Below are positions 19,581 through 28,626 of a DNA stretch of 64,000 bases, piece by piece (position 1 is the stretch's first letter; each line of letters opens with the position of its first letter). The DNA comes from Oxalicibacterium faecigallinarum (GTDB taxonomy: Bacteria > Pseudomonadota > Gammaproteobacteria > Burkholderiales > Burkholderiaceae_D). The notes under the pieces were generated by a model, which saw only the letters and a list, made by a program, of their open reading frames with translations, did no database searches and was not told the DNA's origin. Position numbers and translations under genes: made by a program. Where the stretch lies: assembly GCF_014635705.1 (NCBI RefSeq), contig NZ_BMDI01000001.1:1380008-1444007 (forward strand), in the 5' to 3' direction.

Positions 19581-20279
19581 ATGCACCTCGACCAGCCACT
19601 TTCCGACAAGGAATTCAACGAACTTGATCAATTCCTGCTTTCCGACCGCACGGCGGACGATTGCATGGCCATGGATTCACTGCACGGCTTCTTGACTGCG
19701 CTGGTCATCGGCCCGGAAGAAGTCCCGCTCGCCGAATGGTTGCCGCATGTCTGGGGTGCCGATGACAATGCCACGCCAACCTTCAAGAACGATAAGGAAT
19801 ACGAACGCATTGTTGGACTGATCGCCCGTTTCATGAATGAAATCGCCATCACCTTCGAAGTCGCACCGAAAGAGTATGAACCACTATTTTGCGAACATGA
19901 ATGGGAAGGCAAACCGGTGCTCGATGGCGAAGCCTGGGCCTGGGGATTCAGCGAAGGCATGGCCTTGCGCGCAGAAGCGTGGGAGCCCATTTATGCCGCA
20001 CCAGTAGCGCCATTATTGCGACCAATCTATTTGCTCGGTGCCGAAGAGATCGAGGAAGAAGAATTAGTGCTGGTCGATACGCCAATCAAGACCCACAAGT
20101 TGACGATCGAAATGGAAGCGGCGATCCCGGAAATTCATAAATTCTGGCAACCGCTACGCAAGTCCGCCGTCAAAACCGTGCAGCGCGAAGAGCCGAAAGT
20201 CGGTCGCAACGATCCATGCTCCTGCGGCAGTGGGAAGAAATTCAAAAAGTGTTGCGGGGCGAGCGAAGGCGAAGACTAA
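19581..20279 (+). CDS. YecA/UPF0149 family protein with SEC-C zinc motif
   Basis: A 232-residue protein of the UPF0149 (YgfB/YecA) family. The N-terminal helical domain has [27 protein letters not shown], typical of the family, and the C-terminus carries a SEC-C zinc finger [19 protein letters not shown] like that at the end of SecA. YecA homologues bind ribosomes or SecA substrates, so a role near protein export or translation is plausible. The ATG at 19581 is chosen because the longer frame from 19374 runs antisense to srkA. It ends before a bidirectional terminator shared with aroG. Confidence 0.88.
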   Translation: MHLDQPLSDKEFNELDQFLLSDRTADDCMAMDSLHGFLTALVIGPEEVPLAEWLPHVWGADDNATPTFKNDKEYERIVGLIARFMNEIAITFEVAPKEYEPLFCEHEWEGKPVLDGEAWAWGFSEGMALRAEAWEPIYAAPVAPLLRPIYLLGAEEIEEEELVLVDTPIKTHKLTIEMEAAIPEIHKFWQPLRKSAVKTVQREEPKVGRNDPCSCGSGKKFKKCCGASEGED

Positions 20280-20363
20280 TCCAGGTTCATCGAGTCTAGG
20301 CCCGCTTGGACGCGCCAATGGTGCCCTTTCTTGCTCGCTATCCGGGTCATCTCATGACTCAAT

Positions 20364-20392
20364 AAAAAAGCCCCGAAAAATCGGGGCTTTTA
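20364..20392. terminator. Bidirectional intrinsic terminator
   Basis: Stem AAAAGCCCCGA (20367-20377 region) and TCGGGGCTTTT with a short A-rich loop, between the convergent yecA-like gene and aroG. A and T tracts on both sides allow termination in both directions. Confidence 0.88.
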
Positions 20393-20414
20393 ACATCACT
20401 CACGCCATCCCAAA

Positions 20415-21482
20415 TCACGCATCCGGATCTTTTACGTGACGGCGCTGTTTGACTGCCTCTGCCAGCGTTTCCAGCACGCCGAGACTTTCTTCCCAGTTGA
20501 TGCAGCCGTCCGTGATGGACTGGCCATAGGTCAGTTCCTTGCCCGGAATCAGATCCTGACGGCCCGCAACCAGATGCGATTCCACCATCACGCCAACAAT
20601 GCGGGTATCCCCTGCGGCAACCTGCTCGGCAATATTGGCACAAACAGGAATCTGGTTTTCCGGCTTCTTCGAGCTATTCGCATGCGACGTATCGATCATC
20701 AGACGTGCTGCCAGGCCGCTTGCTGCAACATCTTTGGCGGCCTGATCCACACTGGCCGCATCGTAGTTTGGCGTTTTACCGCCGCGCAGAATGATGTGGC
20801 AATCTTCATTACCCAGTGTTGAAACGATCGCCGAATGACCGCCCTTGGTCACCGACAGGAAGTGATGCGGCTGCGATGCAGCCTTGATCGCATCGACAGC
20901 AATCTTGACGTTGCCGTCCGTACCATTCTTGAAACCGACCGGGCACGACAGACCGGATGCCAGCTCACGGTGAACCTGCGATTCCGTCGTACGTGCACCA
21001 ATCGCACCCCAGCTGATCAGATCGGCGATGTACTGCGGGCTGATCACGTCGAGGAATTCGGTACCAGCAGGCAGACCCAGTTCATTCACGTTCAAAAGCA
21101 ATTCACGTGCAATACGCAAACCATCATTGATGCGGAAGCTGCCATCCAGATACGGATCGTTGATCAGGCCTTTCCAGCCGACCGTGGTGCGTGGCTTTTC
21201 GAAGTACACACGCATGATGATTTCCAGCTCGCCAGCAAACCGCTCGCGCTCCTTGATCAGACGATTCGCATACTCCATTGCAGCCTTGGTATCGTGGATC
21301 GAGCAAGGGCCGATGACGACCATCAGGCGATCATCCTGACCATGCAAAATACGATGCAATGCCATACGCGCATCAGCGGCAGTCTGCGCCGCCTTGTCGG
21401 AGCATCCCAGTTCGCGAATCAAATGCGACGGAGGTACCAGTTCTTTCATTTCCTTAATCCGTAAATCGTCGGTGCGAGGCAT
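20415..21482 (-). CDS. aroG: 3-deoxy-7-phosphoheptulonate (DAHP) synthase, AroG type
   Basis: A 355-residue class I DAHP synthase, first enzyme of the shikimate pathway: phosphoenolpyruvate plus erythrose 4-phosphate gives DAHP. Visible family motifs include MVVIGPCSIHD, RVYFEKPRTTVGWKGLINDP, GARTTESQVHRELASGLSCPVGFKNGTDG and LMIDTSHANSSK, with metal and substrate residues kept. Length matches the type I-alpha enzymes. The ATG at 21482 has GGAG upstream. The upstream leader encodes a Phe/Tyr-rich peptide and an attenuator hairpin, so expression likely responds to aminoacyl-tRNA(Phe/Tyr). Which aromatic amino acid inhibits the enzyme cannot be told by eye. Confidence 0.95.
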   Translation of the reverse strand: MPRTDDLRIKEMKELVPPSHLIRELGCSDKAAQTAADARMALHRILHGQDDRLMVVIGPCSIHDTKAAMEYANRLIKERERFAGELEIIMRVYFEKPRTTVGWKGLINDPYLDGSFRINDGLRIARELLLNVNELGLPAGTEFLDVISPQYIADLISWGAIGARTTESQVHRELASGLSCPVGFKNGTDGNVKIAVDAIKAASQPHHFLSVTKGGHSAIVSTLGNEDCHIILRGGKTPNYDAASVDQAAKDVAASGLAARLMIDTSHANSSKKPENQIPVCANIAEQVAAGDTRIVGVMVESHLVAGRQDLIPGKELTYGQSITDGCINWEESLGVLETLAEAVKQRRHVKDPDA

Positions 21483-21517
21483 GTTTTTTCTCCGGTCAAA
21501 AATCTGTTCTGCAAAAC

Positions 21518-21546
21518 AAAAAACCGCCATCGCGGCGGTTTTTCAA
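21518..21546 (-). terminator. Attenuator terminator in the aroG leader
   Basis: On the minus strand an AAACCGCC arm and a GGCGGTTT arm (21540 to 21521) are followed by six T, 36 bases before the aroG ATG. The first arm can instead pair with CGGCGGT at 21599-21593, inside the leader peptide gene, giving an antiterminator. This fits transcription attenuation controlled by translation of the leader peptide. Confidence 0.75.
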
Positions 21547-21579
21547 AGAATTTCGGTTTAGCTTTTTTTACTTGCGCGC

Positions 21580-21651
21580 TTACCGCTTCTCCACCGCCGT
21601 TGGGCTGGAATAGCTAAAGTAAAAATAAAATGGGAAGCGCAGAGCGTTCAT
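21580..21651 (-). CDS. aroG leader peptide (Phe/Tyr-rich, 23 codons)
   Basis: A 23-codon frame from ATG at 21651 to TAA at 21580, between a possible promoter and the attenuator terminator. Its core is RFPFYFYFSYS: four Phe and three Tyr in nine codons, a composition expected only by design. A CGCTTCCCA segment at its start (21639-21631) can pair with TGGAGAAGCG at its end (21593-21584), forming a pause-type hairpin around the aromatic codons. Ribosome stalling there would free 21599-21593 to sequester the terminator arm. The ribosome site is weak (no clear AGGAG), which is common in leader peptides. It is too short for normal gene finders. Confidence 0.72.
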   Translation of the reverse strand: MNALRFPFYFYFSYSSPTAVEKR

Positions 21652-21683
21652 GTCATCACAAGTAAAACGGTTATCTGTCGGCA

Positions 21684-21712
21684 ATAGTGCAGTAAATCGG
21701 CGTGTTTGGCAA
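21684..21712 (-). promoter_or_regulatory. Candidate aroG promoter
   Basis: On the minus strand TTGCCA (-35, 21712-21707) and CACTAT (-10, 21689-21684) are separated by 17 bases. The -35 box is good, the -10 box weak. It would place the transcript start about 25 bases before the leader peptide ATG, as in known attenuators. Confidence 0.4.
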
Positions 21713-21790
21713 GAAAAGCCTTTTCAAGCGTGGCTTATCAGGCAATATCCGTGGCAAAACCGTCGGCAACTTGCCTTGCGAGCAAGATAA

Positions 21791-23251
21791 TCAGGCCGTG
21801 CCACCAACCGTCATGCCATCAATACGCAGAGTCGGCTGACCAACACCAACCGGCACACTTTGGCCTTCCTTGCCACAGACGCCCACACCGCTATCGAGAC
21901 GCATATCGTTACCGATCATCGATACACGCGTCAGCGCATCAGGGCCGTTACCGATCAGGGTCGCCCCCTTGACCGGATAACTGATCTTGCCATCCTCGAT
22001 CATGTAGGCTTCGCTGGCCGAAAACACGAATTTGCCGTTGGTGATATCGACCTGACCGCCACCGAAGTTGACGGCATACAAACCATTCTTGACCGAGGCG
22101 ATGATCTCTTCCGGCTCCTTGTCGCCACCCAGCATGTAGGTATTGGTCATACGCGGCATCGGTAGATGCGCGTACGATTCACGACGTGCATTGCCGGTGA
22201 TTGGCATCTTCATCAGACGTGCATTCATGGTGTCCTGAATGTAGCCCTTCAGAATGCCATCCTCGATCAAGGTCGTGCATTGCGTCGGATTACCTTCATC
22301 GTCGATGTTGAGCGAACCACGGCGATCGGCAATCGTGCCATCGTCCACCACGGTTACGCCTTTGGCGGCCACGCGCTCGCCAATGCGACCGGAGAATGCG
22401 CTCGAACCCTTGCGATTGAAATCACCTTCCAGTCCGTGACCAATCGCTTCATGCAGCAATACGCCAGGCCAGCCAGAACCCAGCACAACGGTCATCGGAC
22501 CTGCAGGTGCAGGACGTGCTTCCAGATTGACCAATGCAGACGCGACTGCTTCACTCGCGTATTTTTCCAGCAGTTCGTCGCTGAAGTACGCGTAGTCATA
22601 GCGTCCGCCACCGCCGCTCGAACCCATTTCGCGACGGCCATTTTGTTCAGCGATGACGGTAATCGACAGGCGCACCAGCGGGCGAATGTCCGCAGCCAAC
22701 ACACCATCACTGCGCGCGACAAGCACCACATCGTATTCACCTGCCAGACCTGCCATGACCTGCACGATGCGCGGATCCTTGGCACGTGCGATGCGCTCAA
22801 CACGTTCCAGCAGTTTGACCTTCTCCGTCGCATCGAGTGAATTCAAGGGATCGTGCGGCAGGTAGAGCGAACGACCGCCACTCGGTGCGATCGTCGATGC
22901 CACCTTGATCTTGCCCGCACCCTGACGCGCAATCGTGCGTGTTGCCAGCGCGGCTTCGGTCAGGGCGCGTTGCGAGATTTCATCCGAATAGGAAAACGCC
23001 GTCTTGTCGCCGGAAACAGCACGTACGCCAACACCCTGATCGATGGAGAAACTGCCTGTCTTGACGATCCCCTCTTCCAGACTCCAGCCTTCGCTCTTGG
23101 TGAACTGAAAGTACAGATCGGCATAATCGACGCGATGCGCGAACATCGTGCCCAGCGTCTTGATCAGTGCAGACTCATCCAGACCGAATGGCGTCAGCAA
23201 AATATCGCGTGCAACTGCCAGCGTTTTCAGATTGGGTTCAAATGGCGTCAT
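21791..23251 (-). CDS. tldD: TldD metalloprotease
   Basis: A 486-residue member of the TldD/PmbA family, the usual length. It has the zinc motif [11 protein letters not shown] (HExxxH) near residue 260, preceded by [11 protein letters not shown], and the family C-terminus with [17 protein letters not shown]. TldD works with TldE (PmbA) as a cytoplasmic protease that trims peptides such as CcdA and microcin B17 precursor; the pmbA partner is not in this window. It sits in a conserved betaproteobacterial run yhdP-nitrilase-tldD on one strand and is separated from aroG by the aroG promoter. Confidence 0.95.
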   Translation of the reverse strand: MTPFEPNLKTLAVARDILLTPFGLDESALIKTLGTMFAHRVDYADLYFQFTKSEGWSLEEGIVKTGSFSIDQGVGVRAVSGDKTAFSYSDEISQRALTEAALATRTIARQGAGKIKVASTIAPSGGRSLYLPHDPLNSLDATEKVKLLERVERIARAKDPRIVQVMAGLAGEYDVVLVARSDGVLAADIRPLVRLSITVIAEQNGRREMGSSGGGGRYDYAYFSDELLEKYASEAVASALVNLEARPAPAGPMTVVLGSGWPGVLLHEAIGHGLEGDFNRKGSSAFSGRIGERVAAKGVTVVDDGTIADRRGSLNIDDEGNPTQCTTLIEDGILKGYIQDTMNARLMKMPITGNARRESYAHLPMPRMTNTYMLGGDKEPEEIIASVKNGLYAVNFGGGQVDITNGKFVFSASEAYMIEDGKISYPVKGATLIGNGPDALTRVSMIGNDMRLDSGVGVCGKEGQSVPVGVGQPTLRIDGMTVGGTA

Positions 23252-23424
23252 GTGGCTCTTTGTGCGTAATCAGTGGCATGGTCAGTCAATGAAGAACGTA
23301 GACAGTTCAACATCAAAACCGACAAAAATTGGTTCGGATAACCTGAATTGTAGAGCATTCGCGAAAAGCACCGTGCCTGCGCGCAGGAAACAAGGGGCTT
23401 CCCGACTGGCAGCCTCAAGCCGCT

Positions 23425-24255
23425 TTAAAGAACGCGATGCTTTAATGCAGGCAGATTTTCCCGGACTCGAGAAAGATGGTGGGGATCAATATCGCCGATT
23501 GCAAGGCCCTCGCCCTCGTTCCAGACCGACTTGATGTCACCCCATGGATCGATCAACATGCTGTGTCCCCAGGTCGTACGACCATTGGGATGACGACCAC
23601 CTTGCGCGGCAGCAAGTACGTAGCACTGGTTTTCGATCGCACGTGCACGCAACAGAATTTCCCAATGCGCGCGACCCGTTGTGTAAGTAAAAGCCGCCGG
23701 CACCACCATCAAGGTGCAATCGCCCATGGCGCGATAGAGCTCTGGAAAGCGCAAGTCATAGCAGACTGACAGGCCGACCTTGCCGAATGGTGCGTCAAAG
23801 GTCCCGACCTGCGTGCCATGCACGATGGTGCGTGATTCATCGTATGACTCTTCCCCTTTGGTAAAGCTGAACAAATGAATCTTGTCGTAACGCGACACGC
23901 GATTGCCGTCTGCGTCGTACACCATCATCGTATTGAGAACCTTATCGGCAGTCGCCGCAAGCGGCAGGGTGCCGCCAATCAACCATACCTTGTAATCACG
24001 TGCAATGCGCGACATGAAGTCCTGAATCTGTCCCTTGCCATCCTGCTCGGCCAGCGCAATCTTGTCGGTTTCCTGCAAGCCCATCGCGGCCCAGTATTCC
24101 GGCAGAAGCACCAGCTTCGCCCCCTGATGCGCAGCCTCTGCAACCAGCCGCGTGACGGTGGCGATGTTTTCTTCCACGACAGGCGTGGAAACCATCTGGA
24201 TTGCTGCAACGCGCATGGCTGTTGCAGCGGCTGCCGATGCCGGAATCTGACTCAT
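23425..24255 (-). CDS. Carbon-nitrogen hydrolase (Nit/omega-amidase family)
   Basis: A 276-residue nitrilase-superfamily hydrolase. The Glu-Lys-Cys triad is visible as LLPEYWAAMG, RYDKIHLFSF and GLSVCYDLRFPELYR. The pattern fits the Nit1/YbeM type, whose best known activity is hydrolysis of deaminated glutathione, a metabolite repair reaction; omega-amidase is an alternative. It starts three bases after the stop of yhdP, so the two are cotranscribed. An alternative start is the internal ATG giving MRVAAIQMVS, which would match many homologues and drop 13 residues. Confidence 0.9.
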   Translation of the reverse strand: MSQIPASAAAATAMRVAAIQMVSTPVVEENIATVTRLVAEAAHQGAKLVLLPEYWAAMGLQETDKIALAEQDGKGQIQDFMSRIARDYKVWLIGGTLPLAATADKVLNTMMVYDADGNRVSRYDKIHLFSFTKGEESYDESRTIVHGTQVGTFDAPFGKVGLSVCYDLRFPELYRAMGDCTLMVVPAAFTYTTGRAHWEILLRARAIENQCYVLAAAQGGRHPNGRTTWGHSMLIDPWGDIKSVWNEGEGLAIGDIDPHHLSRVRENLPALKHRVL

Positions 24256-24258
24256 GCC

Positions 24259-27200
24259 TCACCCTTCATAAAGCGTTTGGTTGGAACGGGAACTTGGTGG
24301 TGTTTCGGGACTGCGTTCAATCTTGTTGACAGCCGGATCGCTCCAGCTACCGGTAATTGCATATTCGTACGTAAAAGCTTTTGCCAGCGGCGCACGCAGG
24401 AACAGCTGTGCGAGAAAGGTGCCGGCGCCAATAACCGGATTGACCGCCAGAGCGTATGCAACCGAGGCGGCACCGGCATTGATCTCCGGAATGATCACGG
24501 CCCGCAAATCCTGAGTCTCTTTCACGATGTCTGCTGCACCATCGATCACGACAGTTGCACTCACCCCGCGCATTTTGAGGTTATCCGTTCGTGCCACCCC
24601 TTTATTGATCTGCGCGGATCCATTGATACCGTCAAATGCAAACCCCTCCGAAAAGACATCACGAAAATCCAGCGTCAGACGGCGCGGGATCGACTGCATG
24701 CTGAGCACGCCCAACAATTTTGCCGCGCCCGGCTCCACCTTCAGGAACTGGCCGCTCTTCATGTCGAGATTGAGCTTGCCCGATAAACTCGGGTAGTCAA
24801 TCGAGAACGGCAAACCGGCCCAGCTAATATCACCGGCCATTGTGCCCTGACCGGCTTTCAGCACATCCGAAAAACCAAAACGCGCCAGCAGTTTGCCCGC
24901 ATCTTCAATCTCCAGCTTGTAATCCAGATGCGAATTGCTGACACCCGACTTGACGATCCAGTTGCCGGTTGCCGACAGTCTGGCATCCGGGTTGCTGACG
25001 GTCAGATTGCGGATACGCCATTCGCGCCCTTCCGTTGCGCGCACATAATGCGCAAGCAACTCCAGATGACCGAGCTTCTTGCCATACAACTCAAAATTAT
25101 CGGCAATGATATCGAGCGCCGGCATCTCGGTCGTCTGATCGACATGGGAGAGCATGTCCTTGACGTCGGCACTGGCCGTTTTCGGTATCTTCAGCGAGGT
25201 CAGTCTGGCGGTCACACGTCCAAGCCCGCGCCCCGACTCCGAGTCGCGCCAGCTCACATGTCCGGTCATCTGCGACGATTCGATATTGACCTGCCACAAG
25301 TCATCGCCACGTGTCAGGCCGGCGACCACGGCATCAAACCGCTTGTTCAACAAGAACAGTTCATCCGTGCGCAAGGCCAGCTTGTCTGTTTCCACATATT
25401 GCGCCAGATCCGGTGCGCCTTTGGTAGTGGCAATCGGCTTGCCTGCCAACCCACTGGAAACAGAAGACGTCGCGGCGATCCAGTCATCGATATTCAGACT
25501 CGGCACACTGATATTGGCTTGCACACCGGTTGCCGGTTCCGGCGGTTTTTCATTCACACCGATACCGCCCCGCACAATCCGCCACGGTGAGCTGCTACCA
25601 GCACTGGCATTGCCTGCATTCCGCTCACGCTGATACAAGGCCGTGATGGCGCTGCCGAGATTGATACGGATATTGTCGCGTTGCGTTCCCCCGCTGTCCG
25701 GCGCTGCGCCTGTCTGCACGTAACGCAAGGGCAAGGCATCACGTGCATCCTTTTTCAACGGCATCGGGAAATCCAGCCCCAAGCCACGCAGACTGGAATC
25801 CACCGTCACATCCACAGCCTTGCCACGCACAGCAACCAGCGTGGTGAAACGCGTGCTGCCATTGATGCGCTCCGTCAATTTCTGCACTTCTGCAGAGGGG
25901 TAAGCCTTGCGCAAACCGGCAGCGGTCAAGGTGCCGTCCGCACGAATCTGGATCGCACCATCTTTTTGCGAACCACCACTGACCGCCAATGGACCACCAA
26001 GGAAAGTGCCCTTGATCTCGTGCAGCGAAACCCCTTTCTCATTGAATTCCAGACTGCCGTTGGTCTGCGCGATCTCTGGCATGGCATTCATCAAGGTCAC
26101 GCCATTGTTGGCGAATTTCAGCACGCCATTCACCTTGGCATCATGCATATTGTGCAAAGGCAGATTCAGCTTCAGCGTGAGCGAGGCATTCCCTGTGCCT
26201 TTGGATTCATCCGTGAAGTGTCCTATCCACTCCCCCACCGGACTATCCACCGTGTAACGCAGGAAATTCTGCAACGGCCCTTTAGCGGTACCGTCGATCT
26301 GCAACTCGGAATCATGTATCGCCAGATTTGGGACCACAGCCTTGACGTCGGCAACCTGTGTGCCATGCGTTTCGCCTGTATCGCCGTGCACTTCCAGACG
26401 CGCCTTGTCAAAGATAATGCGCCCCTGAATCTTCTCGAGCAAAGGCCACATCGGCGACTTGCCATCATGCGCAAACATATCCGGCGCATAATTCAAGACC
26501 CCGTCATGAATCTTGCCGGCAAACATAAACTCACCCGCGTTCTTGTCGCCAGGCTTTTGTTCATGAAAAGGAAAATGCGCCAGATCACCCTTGATACGCA
26601 AACGCCCGTCCTGCAAGGTGCCGCCCACAAGACCGTCGTCCAGCCAGTGGCGGACATCTTCCGGCATGCCGAGCGGCAGGTAATGTCCAACCTTGTTCAG
26701 CTCCAGCCCGTTTACTGATCCTGTCAGATCAATCACGCCCGGTACATTTTTTTCCTGCTTGTTGATCGGCATCAGGTGCGTGCCGGACAGGGACGCATGC
26801 AAGGCATCCTTGGCAAAAGACAGGTTGCGAATCCTCAGCATCAACATGTCGTTTTTTTCGAACCGCCATTTTGCATCGGCATCCAGCGTATCGAACGCAA
26901 TCGTGGGTTCGGCAAAATAAGCGGGAGACGCGAAGCTGACTTCTTTTGATGCCAGTTGAAAGGAGCCACCCTTGTCGCTGGCATCCACGCGACCGGACAG
27001 ATTTTCAAATCCGGGAATGGCCGGCACCGCAGCCTGCGCGGGCGCCTTGGATGTCGCGGCACGCGCCGAGCGTGCTGCCTGCGCCTGCAAACCCAGATTC
27101 AGAAAATCGCCTTTGACCTGATAGGCCTGTATATCGGGATAGGCACCTTGCCACTGCGCCGAAAAATCACGCAACTGTCCACGCGGTGCGAAATCACGCA

Positions 27201-28470
27201 GCATCCGCAACTGTGCGGGTGGTAGCGGCAAACGTTCTGCGAATGCCGCCAGCGCCTGCAGATCGAGCATTTTTGCCTGAATTTCAGTGCGTTCCGGCGT
27301 ATTCCCCTTGGCAGCGACATAGCGCTCGCTCATCGTGGTTTTCGGCAAGGCCAATCCGTCGCGGGTCTGCACCGTCAGATCGGTGACTGCAATTGCATGA
27401 CCATTGAGTCCGAAAGTCGGCGTACCGTCGCGCACCTGATTGTCGATGGTTTCCTGAATCGAGACACGTCCGTTTGCTGCAATCAGATCAAGCGGCGTCA
27501 GATCCTTGCGAAAATGCATCAACACATCCGACAAAGCCAGATCGGCCGTCAGATTGACCACACGGGCATGATCAAACGCCAGCCAGGCGCGCAGTGATCC
27601 GCTGGCAGCGCGGAGATCGAATGGAAAATCCAGATAGGTTTTCCAGTTCGCCAGATCGGTGTTGCGCACATCGACATACACCTCGCCGGTCCAGCGTGAC
27701 GGATCGGACTTGCGCCCTTCCAGCAACGAATGCTCGAAGCGCGCACGAATATCGAGCGGTGCTGCAATCGTCGCGGGTGGCGTTGCCATCAAGGCAAATT
27801 GATGCCGCGTGCCCTTGTTCTGCAGCACGACATTAAGCTGTTCCAGCAGTAATTCCGGGGCCTGCCGCAGATCATCTTTCCAGCGCAAGCGACCACCGTT
27901 AATGTGGATATCGTGTTGCGACATCACCCAGTCTGCCGCACGACCATCGCTTTCCGGTCCCGTCTCGACCGGCATGCCTGCCACGTAGAAACGACCTTCT
28001 GCATCCCGCCGAATATCCATGTCCGGCTGATCGACATCCAGCCGATGCAGACGCAGCTCGAATGCCGGCAACGACCACCACGACACCACGGCGGAGACAC
28101 GCGGCAATTGCAAGGCGGGCTGATGATTCTCATCATAGATCGCCACGTTTTCAAGGGTCAGGGAAGGACGCAAGCGCTGCCAGCCGCCGGACAATGCGCC
28201 GATGGTGACTGGCCGACCGATCGCCTTGCTGGCAATCTGTTCGACATCGGTACGATATTCCGCAATCTGGGGCATCACGACGTAACGCAAACCCAGCAGC
28301 AGAATGCCGAATACAAAATAGGCAACCAGCATCAGCTTGAGCGTAAAGCCCAGCAGATGAAAACTGGCGACATTGGCACGTTGATACAGTTGCCCGGCCG
28401 AGCGCCAACCATTCCGCAGGCGGCCGGCCAGCGCAGGTTGATCAACTTGGTCTTGCTCGTTAGGCATCAA
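24259..28470 (-). CDS. yhdP: YhdP family AsmA-like lipid transport protein
   Basis: A 1403-residue envelope protein of the YhdP group (AsmA-like, TIGR02099). A single N-terminal membrane anchor is at about 37-62 (LLGFTLKLMLVAYFVFGILLL), and the rest is periplasmic, composed of long beta-rich repeats that form a lipid-carrying groove in this family. The C-terminal AsmA2-like part (GVARTDNLKMRGVSATVVIDG, then PVIGAGTFLAQLFLRAPLAKAF) is typical. E. coli YhdP moves phospholipids towards the outer membrane with TamB and YdbH. It is divergent from glnE and heads the yhdP-nitrilase-tldD unit. The start may be either of two adjacent ATG codons. Confidence 0.93.
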   Translation of the reverse strand: MMPNEQDQVDQPALAGRLRNGWRSAGQLYQRANVASFHLLGFTLKLMLVAYFVFGILLLGLRYVVMPQIAEYRTDVEQIASKAIGRPVTIGALSGGWQRLRPSLTLENVAIYDENHQPALQLPRVSAVVSWWSLPAFELRLHRLDVDQPDMDIRRDAEGRFYVAGMPVETGPESDGRAADWVMSQHDIHINGGRLRWKDDLRQAPELLLEQLNVVLQNKGTRHQFALMATPPATIAAPLDIRARFEHSLLEGRKSDPSRWTGEVYVDVRNTDLANWKTYLDFPFDLRAASGSLRAWLAFDHARVVNLTADLALSDVLMHFRKDLTPLDLIAANGRVSIQETIDNQVRDGTPTFGLNGHAIAVTDLTVQTRDGLALPKTTMSERYVAAKGNTPERTEIQAKMLDLQALAAFAERLPLPPAQLRMLRDFAPRGQLRDFSAQWQGAYPDIQAYQVKGDFLNLGLQAQAARSARAATSKAPAQAAVPAIPGFENLSGRVDASDKGGSFQLASKEVSFASPAYFAEPTIAFDTLDADAKWRFEKNDMLMLRIRNLSFAKDALHASLSGTHLMPINKQEKNVPGVIDLTGSVNGLELNKVGHYLPLGMPEDVRHWLDDGLVGGTLQDGRLRIKGDLAHFPFHEQKPGDKNAGEFMFAGKIHDGVLNYAPDMFAHDGKSPMWPLLEKIQGRIIFDKARLEVHGDTGETHGTQVADVKAVVPNLAIHDSELQIDGTAKGPLQNFLRYTVDSPVGEWIGHFTDESKGTGNASLTLKLNLPLHNMHDAKVNGVLKFANNGVTLMNAMPEIAQTNGSLEFNEKGVSLHEIKGTFLGGPLAVSGGSQKDGAIQIRADGTLTAAGLRKAYPSAEVQKLTERINGSTRFTTLVAVRGKAVDVTVDSSLRGLGLDFPMPLKKDARDALPLRYVQTGAAPDSGGTQRDNIRINLGSAITALYQRERNAGNASAGSSSPWRIVRGGIGVNEKPPEPATGVQANISVPSLNIDDWIAATSSVSSGLAGKPIATTKGAPDLAQYVETDKLALRTDELFLLNKRFDAVVAGLTRGDDLWQVNIESSQMTGHVSWRDSESGRGLGRVTARLTSLKIPKTASADVKDMLSHVDQTTEMPALDIIADNFELYGKKLGHLELLAHYVRATEGREWRIRNLTVSNPDARLSATGNWIVKSGVSNSHLDYKLEIEDAGKLLARFGFSDVLKAGQGTMAGDISWAGLPFSIDYPSLSGKLNLDMKSGQFLKVEPGAAKLLGVLSMQSIPRRLTLDFRDVFSEGFAFDGINGSAQINKGVARTDNLKMRGVSATVVIDGAADIVKETQDLRAVIIPEINAGAASVAYALAVNPVIGAGTFLAQLFLRAPLAKAFTYEYAITGSWSDPAVNKIERSPETPPSSRSNQTLYEG

Positions 28471-28626
28471 TCAAATCGTGGAGTGAGAGACATCGCGTAG
28501 AATGAAACGAACCAGCAACATACACAAATAAATAATGCACTACGATCCGTCTGCAACCTTCGGCATTTCCGGAATGTGGCAACCGGCATCGGCATACAAC
28601 AATCAGACGCCCAGACAGCAAACCAC

